Origin: Spirochaetota bacterium
GTDB lineage: Bacteria; Spirochaetota; UBA4802; JAKQUI01
Direction: 5' to 3'
DNA length: 64,000 nt
NCBI GenBank assembly: GCA_029562645.1
Contig: JAKQUI010000033.1
Coordinates: forward strand, 231,549-295,548
Both the position numbers and the translations under genes were made by a program. The notes under the pieces were generated by a model that was not told the origin of the DNA, ran no database searches, and saw only the letters and a list, made by a program, of their open reading frames with translations. This document shows positions 47,051-55,534 of this stretch, one piece after another (the first letter of the stretch is position 1; each line of letters begins with the position of its first letter).

Positions 47051-48880
47051 ATGAAACCGATACGGCAATCCATCATCACCCTTTTCATCGCGGCGGCGAT
47101 CGCCATCCCTTCGCATTCCGCGACGCGCCGGATGAACATCCTCGTGTATCCCTTCGAAAACCTTGGCGCCAAGGAGCTCGCGTGGATATCGGCCGGGATG
47201 ACCGACACGGTCGTCTCGGACCTCCAGCGCGTGAAGAGCGTCAACGTGATCACCGAGGAGGGGCGGAAGAAGGCGGTGGAGGAGCTGGAGCTCGCGCAGG
47301 CGGGGCTCTTCGGCGACGCGCGCATCGCGAAGGTGGGCTCGCTCGCGGGGGCGGACGTCATCTTCACCGGGACCTACCAGCGCTCCGGAAGGCTGATCCG
47401 CGTGAACGCGCGCCTCGTCACGGTCGCGACCGGCGTGATCGAGAAGTCCATCAAGATCGACGGGACCATCGACGGCATCTTCGATCTGCAGGACAAGATC
47501 GTGCTGGGCCTGCTCGCGGAGACGAAAAACGCGCCGGCCGGCGTCGAGCCGCCGCGGCTGGATGATGCGGCGCGCGCCGACATCACCGGCAAGAAGCGCC
47601 CGGCCCTCACGGCGTATGAATACTACGCGAAGGGCCTCGCGGTCCGCGACGCGAACCCGAACGAGGCGCTTGCGCTCTTCGAAAAGGCCGTCGCGGCCGA
47701 TCCGGCGTACGCGGAGGCGCTCGTGCGCGCGGGCTACACCGCCGGCGTGATCCTCAATCGGTTCGACCGCGCCATCTCATACCTGACACGCGCCGAGAAG
47801 ACGCTCGCCGGCCGGGGCGAGTCGAACGCGCCGGCCTTCGCGTCCCTGCTGAACACCATGGGGACCGTGGCGGACAGCCGGGGCGACCTCGCGCGCGCCC
47901 TGGAGTATTTCAACCGCTCGAAGGCCCTGCGGGACCGCCTCGGCCTCGCGCGCACGTCGGGCTACGCCGCGCTCGTCGCGAACATCGGCAATATCTTCTA
48001 CCGCCAGGAGCGCCACGCCGACGCGCTCGCGCAGTACAATGCCGCGCTCGCCCTCATGGACGCGCTCGGCCTCTCCGGCACCGCGGACTATGCGATGCTG
48101 CTGATGAACATCGGCAACTGCCTCAAGGACACCGGCCGGCTCGGCGAGGCGATCGCGCGATACTCGAAAGCGCTCGCGCACTTCGAATCGCGCGGCATCA
48201 GGAACGTGTCGTACGCGAACGTCCTGGCCAACATGGGGCTCGCGCTGCAGCAAAGCGGAACGGCCGATCCGGCGCTCGACGCCTTCCGGAAGGCGCGCGA
48301 CATCCGCGACCGCCTCTCGCTGCGAAACACCGTCGAGTACGCGTATCTCCTGAACAATATCGGCATTACGCATCACGGCCGCGGCGACCTGAAGCAGGCG
48401 GGCGACAACTACCGCGCTGCGCAGGCCCTCTACGAAACGCTGGGGCAGATGAAGACGAAGGACTACGCCGATCTGCTGGTCAACATGGGGCATCTCGCCG
48501 GCGACAACAAGCAGCTCGACGCCGCGCTCGAGAACTACCTGAAGGCGAAGGCGATTCGCGAATCGCTGAACCTCACGCGAAATCCGATCTACGCAAACCT
48601 GCTGCTCAATATCGGCAGCGCCTACTACCAGAAGCGCAACTTCGCGGCCGCCATCGAGGCGATGGAGCGCTCACGGGCGACGCTCGAGTCGATCGGACGC
48701 ACGACGGGCGAATCCTACGGCGGGGTCTTGTTCAATCTGGCGGTGATCTACGAGGCGGCGGGCCAGAAGGCGAAGGCGGGAGCGTTCTACCGGCAGAGCT
48801 ATGACATCATGGCGAAGGCCGGCGTGAAGGGCGAAATCCTCGAGCGGGCCCGCACGGGGGCGAGGCGTCTGGGAAAGTGA
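47051..48880 (+). CDS. CsgG-like and TPR repeat exported protein
   Basis: A 609-residue exported protein with signal peptide (IAAAIAIPSHSA). Residues 25-175 resemble the CsgG/FlgO/TolB-N fold (NILVYPFENLGAKELAWISAGMTDTVVSDL, GADVIFTGTYQRSGRLIRVNARLV). From about 185 to the end there are around nine or ten tetratricopeptide repeats of 40-42 residues with kinesin-light-chain flavour (YAxLLxNIGxxxxxxG). Such proteins assemble envelope complexes; the partner is unknown. It is related in its first domain to the proteins at 59187 and 59963. Confidence 0.88.
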   Translation: MKPIRQSIITLFIAAAIAIPSHSATRRMNILVYPFENLGAKELAWISAGMTDTVVSDLQRVKSVNVITEEGRKKAVEELELAQAGLFGDARIAKVGSLAGADVIFTGTYQRSGRLIRVNARLVTVATGVIEKSIKIDGTIDGIFDLQDKIVLGLLAETKNAPAGVEPPRLDDAARADITGKKRPALTAYEYYAKGLAVRDANPNEALALFEKAVAADPAYAEALVRAGYTAGVILNRFDRAISYLTRAEKTLAGRGESNAPAFASLLNTMGTVADSRGDLARALEYFNRSKALRDRLGLARTSGYAALVANIGNIFYRQERHADALAQYNAALALMDALGLSGTADYAMLLMNIGNCLKDTGRLGEAIARYSKALAHFESRGIRNVSYANVLANMGLALQQSGTADPALDAFRKARDIRDRLSLRNTVEYAYLLNNIGITHHGRGDLKQAGDNYRAAQALYETLGQMKTKDYADLLVNMGHLAGDNKQLDAALENYLKAKAIRESLNLTRNPIYANLLLNIGSAYYQKRNFAAAIEAMERSRATLESIGRTTGESYGGVLFNLAVIYEAAGQKAKAGAFYRQSYDIMAKAGVKGEILERARTGARRLGK

Positions 48881-48953
48881 GGCGGGGTCATGCATTTTTC
48901 ATGATTATTTCACCCCCCCTCGGCACTGCTTCGCCCCCGCTTCCACACTCTGC

Positions 48954-48959
48954 TTGACA
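48954..48959 (+). promoter_or_regulatory. TTGACA box upstream of AMP nucleosidase gene
   Basis: A -35-like TTGACA is part of the 13-mer TTGACAAAATCCA that recurs at 54771. The -10 box is not clear. Confidence 0.35.
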
Positions 48960-49032
48960 AAATCCAACCGTCAGTCGCATTCTGATGACCGCCGCACCGG
49001 AACCTTCACGAGCGAACGAGGAGCCACCGCCC

Positions 49033-49797
49033 ATGCCACAGACGCTGCGTCCCGACAACTACGCGCGCCAGACGCTCGAGCGCTATACCGGCTGCGAGAT
49101 CGGCGAGTTTGGCCCGTGGATCGTCCTGGTCAACTTCCCGCGCTACCTTGAGGACTTCGCGCGGATGCACGATGTCCCCGTGAAGTCGGCCTACTGGTCG
49201 GCCGCGCACGACCCGAAAAGCGGGGTCTCGGTGATCAACTTCGGCGTGGGCTCGCCGTCGGCGGGCATCATCACCAACTGCCTGTCGTATCTGGACCACA
49301 TCAAGGCGGTGCTGATGCTGGGGATGTGCGGCGGGATCGCCGACACCCTCGAGGTCGGCGACATCGTGCTCCCCACCGCGAGCGTGCGCGACGAGGGCAC
49401 CAGCAAGCACTATCTGCCCATCGACGTGCCGGCCATGCCGCACACGCGCATTCTGCGCCTCTCCAACGAGGTGATCCGCGGCGAGCCCGGCGCGCGCGTG
49501 GCCGCGGGCCTCATGCTCACCACCGACTACCGCATGTGGGAGTTCGACGACGAATTCATCGAGTACATCAACAAGCACCGCATCATCGCCATCGACATGG
49601 AGATCGCGACGATATTCTCCGTGGCGTATGCGCTTGACATGCCGGCCGGCGCCATCATGCTGGTCAGCGACATGCCGCTGCGGAAGGGCGGCATCAAGGG
49701 CAAGGAGCATATGCACGCGGTGTTCGAAAAGCACACGGAGCACCACCTGCACATGGGCCTCAAAACCATCGAGGAGCTCAAGCGGGTGGGGTTGTAG
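49033..49797 (+). CDS. amn: AMP nucleosidase (short form)
   Basis: Hydrolyses AMP to adenine and ribose 5-phosphate. The 254-residue protein belongs to the nucleoside phosphorylase/MTA fold; NYARQTLERYTGCEIGEFGPWIVLVNFPRY at the start is typical of AMP nucleosidases, followed by GVGSPSAGIITNCLSYL, LGMCGGI and IDMEIATIFSVAYAL, the substrate-binding Glu, and MLVSDMPLRKGG. It lacks the large N-terminal domain of the E. coli enzyme, like other short forms. GAGGAG precedes ATG 49033; ATG 48985 is in frame but too close to the promoter. Confidence 0.92.
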   Translation: MPQTLRPDNYARQTLERYTGCEIGEFGPWIVLVNFPRYLEDFARMHDVPVKSAYWSAAHDPKSGVSVINFGVGSPSAGIITNCLSYLDHIKAVLMLGMCGGIADTLEVGDIVLPTASVRDEGTSKHYLPIDVPAMPHTRILRLSNEVIRGEPGARVAAGLMLTTDYRMWEFDDEFIEYINKHRIIAIDMEIATIFSVAYALDMPAGAIMLVSDMPLRKGGIKGKEHMHAVFEKHTEHHLHMGLKTIEELKRVGL

Positions 49798-49951
49798 ACC
49801 TCACCCCCTCTCCCAAAGGAGAGGGGGTGTAAGGCAAAAGTTACGTATGTCAAAGCCCTCTCCTGCGGGAGGCAGCATCTCCTACATCCATGTACGATGC
49901 TGCATACGCGACATCCTGTCGCTAAGGGCGCGCCGGAGGCGGGGTGAGGTC
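49797..49951. repeat. MITE-like intergenic element with 11-bp terminal inverted repeats
   Basis: GACCTCACCCC (49797-49807) and GGGGTGAGGTC (49941-49951) are exact inverted ends of a 155-bp piece. An inner hairpin with perfect 11-bp arms (49803-49813 and 49818-49828) lies beside the left end. The left end coincides with the last base of the amn stop codon, so it may also serve as its terminator. Confidence 0.6.
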
Positions 49952-50003
49952 ACGATAGTACCTGCCCGTGTTTAATATTTTTCCACTTTACGGGTATCCA
50001 TTA

Positions 50004-50963
50004 ATGAAACTGCTCCGATTCAGACGAACCGAAACATCGCGCCCCGAATGGGGGATCGTCGACGACGGGGCCGTGCGTCCCATCGTCGCGCGGCACACGG
50101 TCGCGGAAATCTTCACGGCAGTCAAAAGCGGTAAGATCCCTACGGCGCGCCCGCTGCGGCTCGATGCCGTCATCATGCTGCCGCCCACGGACGAGAACGT
50201 CCACCTGTACTGCGCGGGGCTCAACTACCGGGACCACGCGAAGGAGCTTCGCATGCCCGTCCCGAAGAGCCCGGTCTTTTTCACCAAGTCGGTCGGCGCG
50301 CTCTGCGGGGCGCGGGACGATATCGTCTATCCGTCGGGCACGCGGCTCCTGGACTACGAGGTGGAGCTCGCCCTGATCGTCGGGCGGCGGATCGGACTAA
50401 GCGACGTTCTCCGGCCCGACACCCTGAAGGACTTCGTGCTGGGCCTTGCCGTCATGAACGACGTCTCGGCGCGCGACGTGCAGCTTTCGGCCACCCAGTG
50501 GTTCCTGGGCAAGAGCTTTCGCTCCTTCGCGCCGCTGGGCCCCTGGGTGCAAACGCTGGACGAGGACGTCATGCAACGCCTCCGGGACCTGCGACTCGAG
50601 CTTCGCGTAACGGCGCCGGACGGGACGACGTATCCGAACAAATGCCAGTCGGGTTCCGCGGCGGACATGATCTTCCCGCCGCACGAGCTTCTCAACTGCC
50701 TGCGCGAGAAGTTCGACCTGCTCCCCGGCGATGTCATTGCCACGGGAACGCCGCGCGGCGTAGCGATGTCGCGGCCGGGACGTTTCAAGACTCGCATCGC
50801 GGAGATCCTCGGGATCGCGCCGGGGAAGCGCGTCGCAACGTACATCGCGGGCGAGATCAAGAACAACCGCAACTACCTCGAACGCGGCGATGTCGTGAGC
50901 GCGCGCATCGCCACCGACAACGGCTTCGTGGACCTCGGCGAGCAGCGCACCCGCGTGGTGTGA
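50004..50963 (+). CDS. Fumarylacetoacetate hydrolase family protein
   Basis: A 319-residue enzyme of the FAH/HpcE fold that acts on beta-keto or 2-oxo acids, mostly as hydrolase, decarboxylase or tautomerase. Visible signatures are YCAGLNYRDHAKEL, the metal-binding Glu pair in LLDYEVELALIVG, NDVSARDVQ, KSFRSFAPLGPWV and GDVIATGTPRGVA. The N-terminal lid (MKLLRFRR...WGIVDDG) is complete. Reaction unknown. The next gene starts eight bases after the stop. Confidence 0.93.
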   Translation: MKLLRFRRTETSRPEWGIVDDGAVRPIVARHTVAEIFTAVKSGKIPTARPLRLDAVIMLPPTDENVHLYCAGLNYRDHAKELRMPVPKSPVFFTKSVGALCGARDDIVYPSGTRLLDYEVELALIVGRRIGLSDVLRPDTLKDFVLGLAVMNDVSARDVQLSATQWFLGKSFRSFAPLGPWVQTLDEDVMQRLRDLRLELRVTAPDGTTYPNKCQSGSAADMIFPPHELLNCLREKFDLLPGDVIATGTPRGVAMSRPGRFKTRIAEILGIAPGKRVATYIAGEIKNNRNYLERGDVVSARIATDNGFVDLGEQRTRVV

Positions 50964-50971
50964 GGCGCGCG

Positions 50972-52393
50972 ATGATCCGGCCGGCGCGTCTGCGAGCCGC
51001 ATCGTTCCTCATTGCGGCATGGGCGCTCTCCTGCTCCTCCTTTCCCGAAACGCTGCCCCCGGATCGCTTCTCGATCGACGGAGCGAACCGGGCCGGGCTC
51101 TACACCGAAATCGAACGGGTCGCCGTTGGGCCCGACGGCGGGATCGCCCTCCTGGCCCGCATCGACCTTCGCGACGATACAACATCGAGCCCGCGCACGC
51201 ACCTTGCCCCGGCGCGCCTCACGGCGGACGGCGGCATCGATGCGTCGTTCGCCGTCGACCCGTTCTTTGCCCGGACCCGGGCGTATCAACCCCACTTCCT
51301 GTTCGCGGGCGGGGACGGCGGCATCGTCTTTTCCGCGATCGTGCGCGCCTGCGATGCGACGGGGAAATTCACGGGCGATCGCCCCACCCTCTTCACGCTC
51401 TCGCCCGACGGATCGATTCGCGACATGCGCGTCATCGCCCCGGCCCGCTTCCACCTCGAGCATATCCACGACATTGTCCCCGTCGGCGCCGGAGGAACGC
51501 TGGGCGGATTATATGTCGTCGCGCGGCTGATCCCGAAGGCGCGCGGGACGCAGTCCGAACGCGCGACAGCCTGGACCGGCGTCATCCGGCTTCTCGCGAA
51601 CGGCGACGAGGACGCCGCCTTCGAGCCCTGTCTTCGCGACGAGCGGACCATTCTCCGGACGGCGCCGACCGCCGTTATGCGCGATGGCGGAATCGCGCTC
51701 TGGGCGTACCGGGACGAATACAATAAATCCTTCGAGATCATTCGGCTCACGGCGCGCGGGCGAGCGGATCCGTCCTTCCGGAGAGGCGCGTATCGCATCG
51801 CGCTCGGCGGGACGGCGACGGATATCGGCGCCCTGGCGGTCGATACGCGCGGACGGTTGCTTCTGGCGGTGACGACGGCATCCGACGACGCGAGACGCGA
51901 CCGGGCCAATCACATCCTGCGGCTGCGCCCGGACGGCGGGCCCGACACGTCATTCATACATCGGGTCGCCTCCGGTACGGCCGACGTGCTGCCGGACCTG
52001 GTGCCCCATGAAAACGGGTCGGTGTCATATCTGACGCGCGATTACGCACCGCAGACCGCCTATCGCATCCGGCTCCATCGAATCGACGGCTCCGGCGTTG
52101 CGGACGCCACGTTTTCCGATGCAACCGCGCCGCGGCGCTCCGAGCAACGCTCGCCATGGCGCAGAACGCTCATCGCGGGGTCGCGCGGGTCGGTCGTCAT
52201 TGCGGACCGGCACATCGAGATGGTCCAACCGACGGGGAAAACGCGCTTTATCGCGAGGGTCTGCAGCGACTTTGATTTCACGCCCAACGCAACGGCGTAT
52301 GAACGCGCGCGCGACGGCTGCTGGAACGCCATCGCATACGCCGGGTTTCGCTTCCTGGAATTGTTCGGCTGGAAAATGAAAACGATGCCGTAA
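50972..52393 (+). CDS. Delta-60 repeat lipoprotein
   Basis: A 473-residue predicted lipoprotein (AAWALSC-SSF). At least five copies of the delta-60 beta-propeller motif, roughly L-x-x-D/N-G-x-x-D-x-x-F, are seen: LTADGGIDASF, LLANGDEDAAF, LTARGRADPSF, LRPDGGPDTSF and IDGSGVADATF. They build a surface or periplasmic propeller of unknown role. GAGG lies just before the ATG. Probably cotranscribed with the FAH-family gene; it converges with the M23 gene. Confidence 0.85.
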   Translation: MIRPARLRAASFLIAAWALSCSSFPETLPPDRFSIDGANRAGLYTEIERVAVGPDGGIALLARIDLRDDTTSSPRTHLAPARLTADGGIDASFAVDPFFARTRAYQPHFLFAGGDGGIVFSAIVRACDATGKFTGDRPTLFTLSPDGSIRDMRVIAPARFHLEHIHDIVPVGAGGTLGGLYVVARLIPKARGTQSERATAWTGVIRLLANGDEDAAFEPCLRDERTILRTAPTAVMRDGGIALWAYRDEYNKSFEIIRLTARGRADPSFRRGAYRIALGGTATDIGALAVDTRGRLLLAVTTASDDARRDRANHILRLRPDGGPDTSFIHRVASGTADVLPDLVPHENGSVSYLTRDYAPQTAYRIRLHRIDGSGVADATFSDATAPRRSEQRSPWRRTLIAGSRGSVVIADRHIEMVQPTGKTRFIARVCSDFDFTPNATAYERARDGCWNAIAYAGFRFLELFGWKMKTMP

Positions 52394-52425
52394 CGACACA
52401 ATCGACGTGCGCGGTGCCGTGCGGA

Positions 52426-53640
52426 TCACCTGACGCGGAAGGGGATCTCCCGGATTTTTTTCCCGTCGATAAACACCTCGACGATCCACTCGCCCGCGGC
52501 GCTGTGCGCCCCCGGGAGCTCAGCCGTGGCGTAGGTGTACCACCAGTCCTTGTGCGTGCGGAAATCGGAGACGATCGGCGGCGCGCCCGTCTTGCGCATA
52601 ACGGTCTTAACGCGATACACGCCCGGCACGCCGAGGGGAAGCGCCACGAGGACCTTCGATCCCGCCGCGAACTCGTTGCCGCACTCACGGAACTCATTGT
52701 TCACGACCCGCCGGCACAGCTGCACGTCCGAGGGCTCCACGGGAACGCGCACCTTGTGCGCCCCATCGCCAGAAAACGAGTACCAGAGCGCCTCGCGCGG
52801 CTCCTCGGCATTCGCGTAGTCGGTGCGGAAAGCGAACGGCACCGTCGTCGAGCGCCGCTCGTCGAGCACGCGCGCGACATCAAAATGAAGATGGGGGGAG
52901 TCGCTGTACCCGCTGTTCCCCGACGTGGCGATACGATCGCCCGCTTTCACGTGCTGACCCACCTTCACGGATATACCGTCCTTCACCATGTGCACATAGC
53001 GCCCGATGGTGCCGTCGGGATGGAGAATGAACACGTAATTGTTCTTCTCTTTGTATGCGGGCGTGAGCTTTCCCTCGCCGTAGCGGCCCTCGACGGCGAT
53101 CACCACGCCCTCGCGCGCCGCGTGGATGGGCGTCCCGATGGGCATGAGGAAATCCACGGAGTAGGCGAACTCACCGTGATGCGTGATCTTGCCATTGAAG
53201 GCCTGGCCAACGCGAAAGCGCTTCCCGCGCTCGAAGGGCAACTCGTAGGGCCGCGCCGCATCGTGCTTCGCCGCGATCGATCCGTACTGCCAGTAGTACG
53301 TCACGTTCGGGGCCCAGCGTTTCGTCGTGTCGATAATCGTGAACGTGAGCACCTTGACGGGCGCGGTTCCCGCAATCACGCGGGTGAACGGGAGCGTCGC
53401 GTCGGTGCGCAGGTTCTCCATCGGCGCCGTTTGCCGAAACGACATCGTCGTTACGATCTCGTCAGAGGGAAAAACGTTCCGCAGATACATGTCCACGGTC
53501 GATCCGTTTTGCTCCAGAAGCATGCAGGTGGCGCCGCCGTGGCAGTACTCCTGCCGCCAGTCGGCCGCGCGGGCGTCAGGGGCGCTCGCGGCGAACAGCA
53601 GCGCAATCAACAATGCGGCGACGGGCTGGGACAGGTTCAT
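52426..53640 (-). CDS. M23 family metallopeptidase
   Basis: A 404-residue exported protein (signal ending near DARA). The LytM/peptidase M23 domain (about 200-320) has the zinc ligands in HGEFAYSVDF (His, Asp) and SPHLHFDV (HxH), with NYVFILHPDGTIGRYVHM and VKAGDRIATSGNSGYS between. These enzymes cut peptidoglycan cross-links. The regions before and after are extra beta-rich domains. GGAGGA precedes ATG 53640; the frame upstream is not coding. Confidence 0.93.
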   Translation of the reverse strand: MNLSQPVAALLIALLFAASAPDARAADWRQEYCHGGATCMLLEQNGSTVDMYLRNVFPSDEIVTTMSFRQTAPMENLRTDATLPFTRVIAGTAPVKVLTFTIIDTTKRWAPNVTYYWQYGSIAAKHDAARPYELPFERGKRFRVGQAFNGKITHHGEFAYSVDFLMPIGTPIHAAREGVVIAVEGRYGEGKLTPAYKEKNNYVFILHPDGTIGRYVHMVKDGISVKVGQHVKAGDRIATSGNSGYSDSPHLHFDVARVLDERRSTTVPFAFRTDYANAEEPREALWYSFSGDGAHKVRVPVEPSDVQLCRRVVNNEFRECGNEFAAGSKVLVALPLGVPGVYRVKTVMRKTGAPPIVSDFRTHKDWWYTYATAELPGAHSAAGEWIVEVFIDGKKIREIPFRVR

Positions 53641-53755
53641 GGCTTCCTCCACGATATTCGTACTTGACGCGCAGCGCCCGAAGCGGTACACGAGTCCACA
53701 GTCGTCCCGCCTGCAACGCGCGACGGGACGCGGCGCCGGATCACCACACACTACC

Positions 53756-54745
53756 ATGCACGCGATACCACGACAAGTATTTTTAGGGCCGATTGCGGCG
53801 CGCACGGCGCGCGCCGCTGTGGCGTCACTCGTAATCGTCGCATCGCTCTCATGCGCATCCGCGGAAAAGCGGGAGGGCTTCGCGGCGGGGGTCTATACCG
53901 GACGCGCGGAGGGCGGGAGCCTCATCTACCGCAACGACGTGAAGCGGGCGCGCGAAAACGCGATCGCCGCAGCGCTCGAGCGTCTCGTGGAAAAGGCGAA
54001 GGCCGCTACGCCGCCCCCCGCGGGGCCCGCGGCCGCCGACGCCTTCGTGCTCGGCCGCAACGCACGGATCGTCAAGAACATGAGGATCATCGACGAGGGC
54101 GTGAAGGGCGCGCATTTCGTCGCGACCGTTGAAGGCGAGGTCCATCCGGCGTCCGCCTACGGCGAGGTGCGTGCGCTCATACGGAACTACCGCATTCCGC
54201 GAGTGATGATCTTCGTCGGCGAAGAGATCGAGGGCGCCCGCAGCCGCCCCGGGCTCACGCTCACCGAGCTCGCGATCGGCGGAACGCTCGTCTCGCTCGG
54301 GTTCGACGTGCTCGACCTCGGCGCGGCGCAGGTCCGTGCGCCCGAACGCATCGGCGACGATCTCCAGGCCGCGCCCGGCGGATCGTCCGCAGCGAAGAAA
54401 CTCCGCGCCATGGGCGTGGGGCTCGTCATCGTGGGCATGGCAAAAACGATCGACCAATCGAAGGCGATGTCCCAGTTCAAGGTCGCCATGCGATCGAAGC
54501 AGGCGATCATCGGCCTCAAGGCCATCGATCTCGCGACCGGAGCCGTCATGGCTTCGGTGAGCGTCAACGCGCCGGGCAATGGGCTCGATGACGCCGTCGC
54601 CTCCCGAAACGCCGTGGAAAACTGCGTCGCCCGCGCGCTGGGACGGTTCAATCTCCGCGAGGAGCGGTTCCAGCCCGGCGCCTTCATGCGGCAACTCATT
54701 CTCAGCTACGCGCGCATGAGCGAACGGACGCTCACGCAGCGCTGA
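53756..54745 (+). CDS. Predicted lipoprotein, possibly FlgT/LPP20-like
   Basis: A 329-residue predicted lipoprotein (VASLSC-ASA). The first mature domain has the helix-strand pattern ARENAIAAALERLVEKA ... ATVEGEV, reminiscent of LPP20/FlgT N-terminal domains; the second half (MIFVGEEIEGARSRPGLTLTELAIGGTLVSLGFDVLDL) resembles a TolB-N/CsgG-like fold. The resemblance is by eye only. It is divergent from the M23 gene with a 115-base gap. Confidence 0.7.
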   Translation: MHAIPRQVFLGPIAARTARAAVASLVIVASLSCASAEKREGFAAGVYTGRAEGGSLIYRNDVKRARENAIAAALERLVEKAKAATPPPAGPAAADAFVLGRNARIVKNMRIIDEGVKGAHFVATVEGEVHPASAYGEVRALIRNYRIPRVMIFVGEEIEGARSRPGLTLTELAIGGTLVSLGFDVLDLGAAQVRAPERIGDDLQAAPGGSSAAKKLRAMGVGLVIVGMAKTIDQSKAMSQFKVAMRSKQAIIGLKAIDLATGAVMASVSVNAPGNGLDDAVASRNAVENCVARALGRFNLREERFQPGAFMRQLILSYARMSERTLTQR

Positions 54746-54770
54746 TTCATCGCGCTCCGGTGCGCTCTTC

Positions 54771-54799
54771 TTGACAAAATCCATACCGGTAGCCTGATG
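54771..54799 (+). promoter_or_regulatory. Candidate promoter separated from its gene by a repeat
   Basis: TTGACA (54771-54776) and CTGATG (54794-54799) are 17 bases apart. The first 13 bases match those at 48954. A 127-bp repeat lies between it and the thioesterase gene. Confidence 0.4.
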
Positions 54800-54837
54800 G
54801 GGTGATTCTCATTTGAGTTGAAGCAAAACCGTTTCCA

Positions 54838-54964
54838 TGTCATTGCGAGGAGCGCTAGCGACGAAGCGATCTGTGTGCTCTCGAAAATGTTATAGTGCAT
54901 ACCGCAGGACAGCGATACGCTGGCGCACGTGTGAACGGAGTGCTTCGCTTCGCCCGCAATGACA
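54838..54964. repeat. Dispersed TGTCATTGCG-type inverted-repeat element
   Basis: TGTCATTGCG (54838-54847) and its exact complement (54955-54964) bound a 127-bp element with further GAAGC/GCTTC pairing inside. This sequence type (TCATTGCGAGGAGCG...GCTTCGC...CGCAATGA) is known to me as a widespread dispersed repeat in environmental bacteria. Confidence 0.8.
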
Positions 54965-55012
54965 GCGTGTTTGACAATACGCCAATTGGATATTTCGCAT
55001 AGGATACCGGCC

Positions 55013-55534
55013 ATGACCCATCAACACGATTTCGACAAAGCGCACTTCCGAGCGCTCCCCAACCGCGACAACCACAAATGCTTCGGCTGCAGCCCCGACA
55101 ATCCGCACGGCCTGCGCATGACGTTTCACACCGACGAGAAATCGGTGGTCTCGTGGGTCACGATCCCCGAGCACCTGTGCGGGTGGAACGACCTGGCGCA
55201 CGGCGGCGTGATCTCGACCGTCCTCGACGAGATCATGAGCTGGGCGGCGATCTACCTCCTCCGGCACCTCATCCTCACCAAGAGCATGACGGTCGAATTC
55301 AGGAAGCCGGTATTCGTCGGGAAGGAGGTCGTCGCGCAGGGGACGGTGGTGGAGCACCCGAACAGCCGCGAGGCGATCATGGCCGGCGCGCTGTATCAGG
55401 ACGGACGCCTCTGCGCGAAATCGACGGGGTCCTTCGCGCTTTTCACGCCCGAGGCGATCCGGAAGCGCGGCCTCCTCGACGGCGACGTGATCGACGCGAT
55501 GGAGGCGCTCTTCCGAAAAGACGCGGCGCGCTAG
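55013..55534 (+). CDS. PaaI-like hotdog-fold thioesterase
   Basis: A 173-residue protein. The hotdog core is seen as LAHGGVISTVLDEIMSWAAIYLLRHLILTKSMTVEFRKPVFVGKEVVAQGTVV, with the GGV-helix motif of acyl-CoA thioesterases. The N-terminus holds CFGCSPDNPHGLRM, common in this subfamily. Its stop overlaps the stop of the convergent acyl-CoA synthetase gene by four bases; the pair might act on the same acyl-CoA pool. Confidence 0.9.
   Translation: MTHQHDFDKAHFRALPNRDNHKCFGCSPDNPHGLRMTFHTDEKSVVSWVTIPEHLCGWNDLAHGGVISTVLDEIMSWAAIYLLRHLILTKSMTVEFRKPVFVGKEVVAQGTVVEHPNSREAIMAGALYQDGRLCAKSTGSFALFTPEAIRKRGLLDGDVIDAMEALFRKDAAR

Noticed and set aside
51012..51530. Alternative frame over the delta-60 repeat lipoprotein
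   Set aside because: The frame starting at 50972 has a signal sequence, lipobox and five motif copies; the other has only Arg/Ser/Pro-rich sequence.
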